Assembly: GCA_017937135.1 (NCBI GenBank)
Contig: JAGBEE010000011.1
Span: 1-64,000 of the forward strand
DNA from: Clostridia bacterium
GTDB lineage: Bacteria > Bacillota > Clostridia > Oscillospirales > CAG-272
DNA length: 64,000 bases
Direction: 5' to 3'
The translations under genes were made by a program, and so were the position numbers. Numbering within the stretch: position 1 is the first letter of the stretch; each line of letters starts with the position of its first letter. Of this stretch, positions 25,142 to 31,158 are shown one piece after another. The notes beneath the pieces were generated by a model. That model worked only from the letters and a program-made list of their open reading frames with translations. It did no database searches and was not told the origin of the DNA.

Positions 25142-25888
25142 TTATATATCAAGCCTTATAAAAAGTCCGTAGTGGTCGGAGGGGTATTTGCCATCTATGG
25201 TTTCGTCAATTAGCCTTAGGCTTATTGGCTTTATTTCCTCGTTTATAAAGCAATAATCAATATGCTCATTATCAACCGTTCCATAGCCGTGATAGGTTGT
25301 TCTTCTGTCCCTTGCTGTAGCCTCATTGACATCGGCAAAGTGCTTTACCATCTCATTATAGCCAAGGCTTGTTGGGCGCATATTAAAATCGCCTGTTATA
25401 AATATTGGGTATTTGGAGATTTTTTTACTGTACTCATAAATGAGCCTTGAGCTATCTATCTGCCCCTTGTCACCAAAGCCATAGTGCGTGTTCATATGGG
25501 TAAATACCTTGCCACTCTCAATGTGTCTTAATGTGACATACTGGCACATACGATAGCAATTATATAGTGTATCCCAACCACGTGACTCCACCTCCGGTGT
25601 GTCCGAAAGCCAAAAATATCCCTTGTCAAGACACTCAAATTTATCCTTTTTCCAAAGAATAGGAGCGCCTTCAAGCTCGCTTGTGGAGCGATATTTATTA
25701 TACATTTCGTACTCGGGGTAAAATTTTGCAATTTCGTTCTCCCAAGGCACAGTAAATTCCTGAAAGCCGATTATATCAGCATCATATTTGCGTGTTACCT
25801 CTAATAAACGAGGCGCACGCTCTTTAATTGAGTTGCCATCCTTGTCGTCACAGCATCTTATGTTAAAGCTAATAATCTTTAGTTCCAT
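25142..25888 (-). CDS. Endonuclease/exonuclease/phosphatase-family protein
   Basis: A 248-residue EEP-fold metal-dependent hydrolase. SFNIRCCDDKDG, IIGFQEF (metal Glu), HMNTHYGFG, ITGDFNMRPTS and the final SDHYGLFIRL are the ordered motifs of the family (N, E, H, D-x-N and SDH). No signal peptide, so a cytosolic phosphodiesterase or phosphatase is likely; the substrate is unknown. Confidence 0.88.
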   Translation of the reverse strand: MELKIISFNIRCCDDKDGNSIKERAPRLLEVTRKYDADIIGFQEFTVPWENEIAKFYPEYEMYNKYRSTSELEGAPILWKKDKFECLDKGYFWLSDTPEVESRGWDTLYNCYRMCQYVTLRHIESGKVFTHMNTHYGFGDKGQIDSSRLIYEYSKKISKYPIFITGDFNMRPTSLGYNEMVKHFADVNEATARDRRTTYHGYGTVDNEHIDYCFINEEIKPISLRLIDETIDGKYPSDHYGLFIRLDI

Positions 25889-25909
25889 AGTTAACCATCC
25901 CTATATGTA

Positions 25910-26590
25910 TTAGTTATTTTGAGTCTCGTTTTCCCCTTGCTCCTTGTTCTCTGCCCTTGGAATTGGTAAATTCCACTTGAACTTGAATGCGAGCATTCTT
26001 ATTGAAATTATGATTACGCAAGCTATAATTACAGACAAAATCTCAGGAATTTTATCGTAGGTTAACGCAAAGAAGGCTGATGCGATAATTACAGGAATTA
26101 GATAAATGTGCTTTTTGAATACCGACGGAATTTCTGCCGAGCAAATATCACGCAAAATTCCACCACCAACGCCTGTTATACAGCCTGCAAAAACAAGAAT
26201 TACGAAGCCTGTTTTTCCATATTCAATTGCAATCTCAAGACCACTTACCGTAAAGGAAGCAAGACCTAACGAGTCGGTAAATTCAATTAAAAAGCTATGC
26301 TGATGTCTGTCGGCAAAGCGAGCAATTTTCTTAAAAAAGCCAAAGTGATAGCAAACAAGACAAACACCTATTGATACAAGCGCAAGATAATGTGCATCGC
26401 GACTAACCAAAATCTGTGGTGGAAGCTGCCCTAACACTATGTCTCTTATTGCTCCTCCACCGAAGCAGGTAAGAAGGGAGAAAACAAGTGCGCCTATTAT
26501 ATCTGCGCGCTTGTGAATTGCATAAATAGTTGCCGATATAGTAAAGGAAACTGCACCAACATATTGAATTATTGTTAAAAAGATATCCAC
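25910..26590 (-). CDS. TRIC-type (UPF0126/YadS) cation channel family protein
   Basis: A 226-residue membrane protein with two repeated halves, each carrying the glycine-rich motif of the family: FGGGAIRDIVLGQLPP and GVGGGILRDICSAEIP. About seven hydrophobic segments are visible. Prokaryotic homologues form trimeric potassium-permeable channels. The start is GTG with GAGAGGG nine bases upstream. The C-terminal 20 residues are hydrophilic and Glu/Asn-rich. Confidence 0.88.
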   Translation of the reverse strand: MDIFLTIIQYVGAVSFTISATIYAIHKRADIIGALVFSLLTCFGGGAIRDIVLGQLPPQILVSRDAHYLALVSIGVCLVCYHFGFFKKIARFADRHQHSFLIEFTDSLGLASFTVSGLEIAIEYGKTGFVILVFAGCITGVGGGILRDICSAEIPSVFKKHIYLIPVIIASAFFALTYDKIPEILSVIIACVIIISIRMLAFKFKWNLPIPRAENKEQGENETQNN

Positions 26591-26632
26591 AAACAGTGCC
26601 CTCTCTTTAAATGTTTTATATTTCCGCTTGTA

Positions 26633-28132
26633 TTAAAGCTCCTTCACCGTAACGCTTTTTACAGCGATGTTGCCCTGCTCCGAAAATACGCCTAAGAATG
26701 TTCCTGTAAAGGACCTACCGTTTACCTCTGTGGCAAGCAGTGAGGTTGCGCCTCGTCCTAACTCGACAAATTCCTTGTCTTTCTCGTAGAAGAAGGTGTA
26801 CCATTCGTCGTTAGCTACGACCTTGAATCGTATAGAGCCATTATAGTCAACCTTATGGGCTGCAACAATAACATTAATGTCTGCTACCTGCTTAAGTAGA
26901 CATACTGCGTAGCCGTCTTGCTCCTTGGTTATAAAGATATCGTAGTGATATTCGTTATTATAAAAGGCGCTAAGACCTGAGCGTTGGCTACACTGTATCT
27001 CGCCCTCTAACTGTATGGTAGCCTCAATATCAAATTCCTCTTGGCGCAGTGCTATCATTGTAGGATGTCCAAGAGGTGTGGAAAGGTCGTCTTTGCCACC
27101 CTTTAAAATGATGCGTCCTTTTTCCAAAAGATAATTTTCTCTTCTTGGATTACGAACAAAGCTCCACTTTAGATTTAGCGTATCCTTATCAAAGCTATCG
27201 CTAAAATCGTGGCTAAGAGGCTGTGGAACAGGTCCGGGAAGAGGTCCTTCCATATAGAAATCAATGGTGCCATTGTTTCCTACAATAGGCCAACCGTCCT
27301 CGTTCCAAATAACAGGAGCTAAAAAGCTTTCTCTGCCTATATGATGAAGCTGCATATTTTTAATAGGTCTAATCGCAAGGCATACAAGCCACCAATTTCC
27401 GTTTTGGTCTTCTACTATATCTGCGTGTCCCGTCGCTTGAATAGGTCCGGGCGTGTCACGGTGAGAAAGTATTGGATTATGAGGACATTTTTCGTAAGGT
27501 CCGTAAATGTTTTTTGAGCGTTGCATGGTTTCCATATGACCGTATTCAGTGCCACCCTCTGCAAGCATCAAATAATAGTAGCCGTTTTGCTTGTATATAT
27601 GAGGAGCTTCCGGATATCTACCACCACAACCGTATGAAATAAGCTTTGTTGGTGTGTGCTTTTTACCTGTAAACGGGTCGAGCTGACAAAGAAAGATAGC
27701 TACTCTTTCGTTTTCATCTAAGCCGTTTGATACAAAGTAGCACTCTCCGTCGTCATCCCAAAATAGCGAGGGGTCAATTCCACCTTGGTCAACATAGGCA
27801 GGCTCGCTCCATTTTCCGTAAATATCCTTAGTATGTACAATGAAATTTCCACCAGTTGAAACATTAGTGGTAGTCATAAAAAAGACACCATCATGGTATC
27901 TAATGGTAGGTGCATAAATGCCACCCGATGCGGCTGCATCCTCCAAGGGAAGCTGAGAATCCGTAGTCAGACAATAGTTAATTAGCTCCCAGTTTACAAG
28001 ATTCTTACTATGATAAATAGGAACTCCTGGGAAAAATTCAAACGTAGAGGTGACAAGATAAAAGTCCTCCCCTACACGACATATGCTTGGGTCGGGATTA
28101 AACCCCGGAATAATCGGATTTTTGTATTTCAT
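26633..28132 (-). CDS. Glycoside hydrolase family 43 beta-xylosidase/arabinofuranosidase-like enzyme
   Basis: A 499-residue enzyme. NPIIPGFNPDPSICRVG at residues 5-21 carries the base Asp, SGGIYAPTIRYHDG and GGIDPSLFWDDDGECYFV follow, and RYPEAPHIYKQNGYYYL holds the acid Glu. The C-terminal 190 residues form a beta-sandwich of the kind usual in GH43 xylosidases. It probably releases xylose or arabinose from oligosaccharides in the cytosol. The ATG at 28132 follows AAAGGTGG. Its promoter lies in the dispersed ATGGAA repeat. Confidence 0.92.
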   Translation of the reverse strand: MKYKNPIIPGFNPDPSICRVGEDFYLVTSTFEFFPGVPIYHSKNLVNWELINYCLTTDSQLPLEDAAASGGIYAPTIRYHDGVFFMTTTNVSTGGNFIVHTKDIYGKWSEPAYVDQGGIDPSLFWDDDGECYFVSNGLDENERVAIFLCQLDPFTGKKHTPTKLISYGCGGRYPEAPHIYKQNGYYYLMLAEGGTEYGHMETMQRSKNIYGPYEKCPHNPILSHRDTPGPIQATGHADIVEDQNGNWWLVCLAIRPIKNMQLHHIGRESFLAPVIWNEDGWPIVGNNGTIDFYMEGPLPGPVPQPLSHDFSDSFDKDTLNLKWSFVRNPRRENYLLEKGRIILKGGKDDLSTPLGHPTMIALRQEEFDIEATIQLEGEIQCSQRSGLSAFYNNEYHYDIFITKEQDGYAVCLLKQVADINVIVAAHKVDYNGSIRFKVVANDEWYTFFYEKDKEFVELGRGATSLLATEVNGRSFTGTFLGVFSEQGNIAVKSVTVKEL

Positions 28133-28154
28133 ATTCAACACCACCTTTTGTTAT

Positions 28155-28183
28155 ATTGTATCACATAACAAAGCCCTTTTCAA
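28155..28183 (-). promoter_or_regulatory. GH43 promoter within ATGGAA repeat
   Basis: Minus-strand TTGAAA (28178-28183), 17-base spacer containing TTGTTATGTGA, TACAAT (28155-28160). Confidence 0.8.
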
Positions 28184-28287
28184 TATGAACAAACATTTCC
28201 CATAACCACAAATTCCATATTTGGAGCTTTTTCCAAAATCAACACACGCAAAATTCCATAATAATTCCATGTTTTTATGGAAAAAGT
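28178..28287 (-). repeat. Dispersed ATGGAA repeat, copy R1
   Basis: On the minus strand: a TTCCATAAAAACATGGAA hairpin, then further ATGGAA units, TTTTGGAAAAAGCTCC, TATGGAATTTGTGGTTATGG and finally the TTGAAA of the promoter. Related copies are at about 28905, 29412, 30255, 34342, 35774 and 40380. Confidence 0.85.
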
Positions 28288-28307
28288 GTGAAAAAAGTTG
28301 TCATCAT

Positions 28308-28350
28308 GCTTTAACAGAAAAGCCCTGCAATAAAAACAGGACCTTCTATT
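28308..28350 (-). terminator. Terminator after Cys-rich gene
   Basis: Minus-strand GTCCTG...CAGGGC hairpin followed by TTTTC. Confidence 0.5.
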
Positions 28351-28353
28351 TAT

Positions 28354-28533
28354 TTAGATTAACTTTGTTTTTTTGTTATTTCCTAAACATAAAATTAAGT
28401 AATCGCACTCGTCACAGCAACACTCAATAAGGTTTTCTTCTTCGTCTAAGTGCTCACCATTTCCCAAGCAAGCTGACAGATTGCCAGGCGTTAATTCCAC
28501 AGCAGTAACATCAATAATCTTTTCATTTTCCAT
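28354..28533 (-). CDS. Cysteine-rich 59-residue protein
   Basis: 59 residues, acidic, with a Cys cluster ECCCDECDYLILC in the second half, an earlier ACLGNGEH and a basic end NNKKTKLI. Similar short proteins occur in gut Clostridia but I know no function. The clustered cysteines suggest metal binding. The start at 28533 follows GAGAGG, which comes directly after the terminator of a structured leader; the longer frame would start at a TTG inside the ribosome site. Confidence 0.65.
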   Translation of the reverse strand: MENEKIIDVTAVELTPGNLSACLGNGEHLDEEENLIECCCDECDYLILCLGNNKKTKLI

Positions 28534-28539
28534 AATAAA

Positions 28540-28728
28540 ACCTCTCAAAATAAAAAAGTGCGCCCCCGAAAGAACGCACCGAAAAAGTACGGCCCCTCGA
28601 AGTTGCTACGCTTCTCCTTCAACCACACAGAGTATCAAGAAATGAGAGACGATACCTTTTACCAAAAGTATCCCCTCTGTGTGATTAAAAATGTATGAAG
28701 TTGAAACGTAGCACCTTTATTATATCAC
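28540..28728 (-). promoter_or_regulatory. Structured leader RNA (copy 2) with intrinsic terminator before the Cys-rich gene
   Basis: Closing helix 28604-28614 with 28703-28713 (TGCTACGCTTC / GAAACGTAGCA); second helix 28624-28632 with 28675-28683 (CACACAGAG / CTCTGTGTG, nine perfect pairs); third helix GATAC / GTATC with TTTT/AAAA around an ACC loop (28651-28672), so the transcript shows GGTAAAAGG. The terminator hairpin is at 28558-28579 with a six-base U-run. A TATAAT at about 28719-28724 on the minus strand (TGTGATATAAT) places the start of transcription at the base of the closing helix. Homologous to 21562-21745. Confidence 0.8.
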
Positions 28729-28894
28729 AAAATATAGAAAAAACAACAGAATTTATAAAAAAGTTTATTTTAACAAACCAACTCGATGTGGAGTCATACG
28801 GGACCCAATATCACACAAAAAGTCGCAAGCACAACACAAATCCATGTTAGAAACGTCGGTGTAAAAACAATTCGATACACGATATAATTAAATA

Positions 28895-28985
28895 AAAATT
28901 TTCCATAATCACAATTTCCATAATTGGAGCTTTTTACAAAATTCAACCCTCAAAAATTCCATTAATTTTTCCATGCTTTTATTAA
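28895..28985 (-). repeat. Dispersed ATGGAA repeat, copy R2
   Basis: Same order of units as R1 (ATGGAA..., AAAAAGCTCC, TATGGAAATTGTGATTATGG) but the promoter boxes beyond it are degenerate. It lies between the 107-residue gene and the leader RNA transcript. Confidence 0.8.
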
Positions 28986-29028
28986 AAATTAAACTTAATT
29001 TGCTTTATTTACAATTGTGTATGAGTGC

Positions 29029-29352
29029 TTATTCTTCAAGAATAAGCTTCCATCTGCTTGCTATTTTGGGTGACATCATACTGCCAAGTGTTTCACCATC
29101 GCGAATAAGCTCTTTTTTTCCAAAATGGAAGAAAAAGAATTCTCCTGAACCATCATCGTATCCAAGCTGAAATTCAAGTTCTCCATCAAAATAAGGGAAA
29201 ATCGGTTTTAATCTTTCGTCAATTGCCCAAACAAAAGTAGAATCATTCTTAGAAATGCAATCAATTATCCAATCCTCTTGTTCCTCAAACCATTTCCAAA
29301 ATGCTTTTGCCGCCGCTTCATTCATGACTTTTTTAGAAAATAAACTAAACAT
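29029..29352 (-). CDS. Uncharacterised 107-residue protein
   Basis: A small soluble protein rich in aromatic and acidic residues. It has a WKWFEEQEDWIIDCI helix, FPYFDGELEFQLGYDDGSGEFFFFHFGKKE strands and a closing MMSPKIASRWKLILEE helix. It resembles small immunity-like or SMI1-like proteins in size and feel only; I could not assign a family. The ATG follows AAGGTG and a good promoter from repeat R3. Confidence 0.7.
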   Translation of the reverse strand: MFSLFSKKVMNEAAAKAFWKWFEEQEDWIIDCISKNDSTFVWAIDERLKPIFPYFDGELEFQLGYDDGSGEFFFFHFGKKELIRDGETLGSMMSPKIASRWKLILEE

Positions 29353-29388
29353 AATATATTCACCTTAATAAATTTTTATTTGTCAACT

Positions 29389-29417
29389 ATTATATCACAT
29401 AACAAAATTCTTTTCAA
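29389..29417 (-). promoter_or_regulatory. Promoter of 107-residue gene within repeat R3
   Basis: Minus-strand TTGAAA (29412-29417), 17-base spacer with TTGTTATGTGA, TATAAT (29389-29394). Confidence 0.85.
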
Positions 29418-29520
29418 TATTAACAATCATTTCTCATAACCACAAATTCCATATTTGGAGCTTTTTCAAAAATTCAAATGCGAAAATTCCATAAATTTTC
29501 CATGCTTTTGTGGAAAAGTG
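29412..29520 (-). repeat. Dispersed ATGGAA repeat, copy R3
   Basis: Near-identical to R1 over its promoter-proximal half (ATATGGAATTTGTGGTTATG, then TTGAAAAG and TTTTGTTATGTGATA). It begins right after a GGGAATGAG/CTCGTTCCC terminator. Confidence 0.85.
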
Positions 29521-29521
29521 C

Positions 29522-29553
29522 GACAAAAAAGGGAACGAGCAAAGCTCATTCCC
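29522..29553 (-). terminator. Terminator abutting repeat R3
   Basis: Minus-strand GGGAATGAG-CTTTG-CTCGTTCCC followed by TTTTTT. Confidence 0.85.
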
Positions 29554-29577
29554 ACTAAATTTTCTCCATAAAATTCA

Positions 29578-29722
29578 TAAAAAATAAAAAGCCCGAACGA
29601 GGGCTTTTTATTAAGTTCAAACGGATGGGCGGTGTATCCATCATCTCAGGTACTTCTTTCGAAGTGTGTCGGGAACCATTTCCGACCTCATTCAAACTCA
29701 CTATTCAGTATACTCTTACTGC
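29578..29722 (-). ncRNA. Putative small RNA 1 (own promoter and terminator)
   Basis: A perfect promoter upstream and a GCCC-GAACGA-GGGC hairpin with a long U-run downstream define a transcript of about 140 bases without a plausible ORF. It has three hairpins in order: GTCGG/CCGAC (29686-29668), ACTTC-GAAA-GAAGT with a GNRA tetraloop (29665-29652), and GATGG/CCATC (29642-29624). The linker between the last two reads ACCTGAGAT. It is not adjacent to a start codon, so a trans-acting RNA is more likely than a leader. No known family was matched. Confidence 0.65.
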
Positions 29723-29728
29723 ATATAT

Positions 29729-29757
29729 AGTATACCACATATTTAAACATTTGTCAA
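29729..29757 (-). promoter_or_regulatory. Promoter of small RNA 1
   Basis: Minus-strand TTGACA (29752-29757), 17-base spacer, TATACT (29729-29734). Confidence 0.9.
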
Positions 29758-29785
29758 CTATATTTGTGTACCTTTGGGAAAATGG

Positions 29786-30157
29786 TTAAAATTTAACAAG
29801 TCTTCTACTATGAATTCTTCTTTGTAATTTTTGCTCTTGCAGATTATACATTGTGGAAACATATAGAATATTTGACGATAAATCTACCTTGATTCCGATT
29901 AAAACATTGTCAGAATATTTTTTCACAAGTTCAACTGAATCTCCCGATTCATTTGGATTCACCCCAATATAATCGGGATTTTTTATGATTTCTTGGAGTT
30001 TGTTTATATATTTCAAACAATCTAAATGATTTCTTTTAATCAAATGAGTTTTTAGTCCATCTGAAACAAAAATATCTTTTTGACTTATATTTATATTTAA
30101 AATTTTGTTAAACTTATCGTTGTACGTTCCAACTTTTGTTAAATTGTCCAAAGCCAT
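29786..30157 (-). CDS. Stand-alone PBECR3-like nuclease-domain protein
   Basis: A 123-residue protein resembling PBECR3 domains (phage Barnase-EndoU-colicin-RelE-like nuclease fold). The typical run NPDYIGVNPNESGDSVELVK then DNVLIGIKVD and LYVSTMYNL is visible. Such domains normally sit inside large phage or conjugative polyvalent proteins; here it is free-standing. It may be an RNase-like toxin or a relic. The ATG is only one base from GAGG, so the TTG at 30151, seven bases away, may be the real start. An extended -10 (TGTGATATAAT, 30183-30188) lies just upstream. Confidence 0.7.
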   Translation of the reverse strand: MALDNLTKVGTYNDKFNKILNINISQKDIFVSDGLKTHLIKRNHLDCLKYINKLQEIIKNPDYIGVNPNESGDSVELVKKYSDNVLIGIKVDLSSNILYVSTMYNLQEQKLQRRIHSRRLVKF

Positions 30158-30182
30158 TCCTCTTTTTATTTGTTATAAACTA

Positions 30183-30211
30183 ATTATATCACATTTTGTA
30201 GAAAAGTCAGG
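30183..30211 (-). promoter_or_regulatory. Promoter of PBECR3-like gene
   Basis: Minus-strand extended -10 TGaTATAAT (30183-30188) with only a weak -35 near 30206. Confidence 0.6.
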
Positions 30212-30249
30212 GTAGGAATATTTATTTGGATTTTCGTTTTGACATTATA

Positions 30250-30334
30250 AACATTTTCCATAATCACAATTTCCAAAATTTGACCTTTTTCCAAAATCAG
30301 CACACCCAAAATTCCATGTTTTTATGGAAAAAGA
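30250..30334 (-). repeat. Dispersed ATGGAA repeat, copy R4
   Basis: CCATAAAAACATGGAATTTTG, TTTTGGAAAAAGG, then TTTTGGAAATTGTGATTATGG on the minus strand. Here the TTGAAA box is not conserved and the promoter lies about 60 bases further on. Confidence 0.8.
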
Positions 30335-30337
30335 GCA

Positions 30338-30450
30338 ACAAAAAAGGGAACAAGTTAAACTCATTCCCTGTGTTTATAAAAGGTGCAGGCAGTCAACCAT
30401 CACAGCCCCTGCTTCGGACGTTTTCACATCCGGTGGCGGAAATACCCGTC
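30338..30450 (-). ncRNA. Putative small RNA 2 (own promoter and terminator)
   Basis: A consensus promoter and a GGGAATGAGT-TTA-ACTTGTTCCC terminator with TTTTTT bound a transcript of about 110 bases with no credible ORF. It contains GGATGT-GAAA-ACGTCC (30431-30416), again with a GAAA tetraloop, and GCAGG...CCTGC (30412-30385) enclosing GGCTGTGATGGTTGACTG. The order of elements is like small RNA 1, so the two may be distant members of one family. Confidence 0.65.
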
Positions 30451-30456
30451 GTATGT

Positions 30457-30485
30457 ATTATATACTATGATTTTTAATTTGTCAA
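30457..30485 (-). promoter_or_regulatory. Promoter of small RNA 2
   Basis: Minus-strand TTGACA (30480-30485), 17-base spacer, TATAAT (30457-30462): a full consensus promoter. Confidence 0.93.
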
Positions 30486-30494
30486 CTCCAATAT

Positions 30495-30521
30495 AAAAGG
30501 GCAGATTTCTCTGCCCTTTTT
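30495..30521. terminator. Terminator of BspA fragment
   Basis: AAAGGGCAGA-TTTC-TCTGCCCTTT perfect hairpin with A/T flanks. The same hairpin ends the alpha-galactosidase gene at 33026-33048. Confidence 0.88.
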
Positions 30522-30532
30522 GTTTTAGATTA

Positions 30533-31072
30533 TTACCAAATTAAGATTTCACCATTTGTGCCATAATGCCAATAGTTGCCACTTGTGCTTGGCTCAGCTT
30601 CGCTGTACCAATATACAGGACGGTTTGAATAGTTCCAACTTGAATCCCAACCGCTTGGTTCGCTTTGAGCCTCGCAATAAATTGTAAGCGAGGTGCAACC
30701 ATTGAACGCAGAGTCTCCTATTGAAGTTACGCCACTAGGAATTATAATGCCTGTAAGCAAGGTGCAATTAGAGAATGCCCTCTCTCCTATTGATGTTACG
30801 CTATTTGGAATTATTACACTTGTAAGCGAGTCGCAACTAGAGAACGCAGCGGCTCCTATCTCGGTTACGCTATTTGGAATTTCTATGCTTGTAAGCGAGT
30901 CGCAACTAGAGAACGCGTCTTGATATATAACCTTGGTTTTTTCATTAATGGTGCGAGAGGTGGTGAAGGTGTCCTTTGCCTTAATTAGCACTACACAAGG
31001 GTTTTTATCGTTTCCAAGATAATATGCGTTATCATACTCGTTATATTTATAAAGAGCTTTAAAAAACGCCAA
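30533..31072 (-). pseudogene. 5'-truncated BspA-like leucine-rich repeat gene
   Basis: About 179 codons encode [16 protein letters not shown], which matches the block YNEYENGYYLGNEAKS in the giant protein at 56.5 kb, then three LRR_5 repeats and a Trp/Tyr-rich tail ([17 protein letters not shown]). There is no signal peptide, no ribosome site and only a TTG near the 5' edge; an in-frame stop lies 27 bases further upstream, where the alpha-galactosidase promoter begins. It reads as the 3' end of a surface lipoprotein gene whose front was lost by rearrangement. Confidence 0.7.
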
Positions 31073-31099
31073 AAAAGACCTGTTTATTTTTTCTATTTA

Positions 31100-31128
31100 T
31101 TGACATTACTTTAGCAATGTATTAAAAT
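31100..31128 (+). promoter_or_regulatory. Promoter of alpha-galactosidase gene
   Basis: TTGACA (31100-31105), 17-base spacer, TAAAAT (31123-31128). Confidence 0.9.
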
Positions 31129-31158
31129 TGAGATAGTACCAAAAGGAGATATCCCAAA

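Noticed and set aside
29624..29660. ACCTGAGATGATGGATAC in small RNA 1 looked like a TPP riboswitch
   Set aside because: The ACCTGA(T/G)... phrase is only partial; the required AATGCNAGCGTAGGGA block and P4/P5 stems are missing, and there is no thiamine gene downstream.
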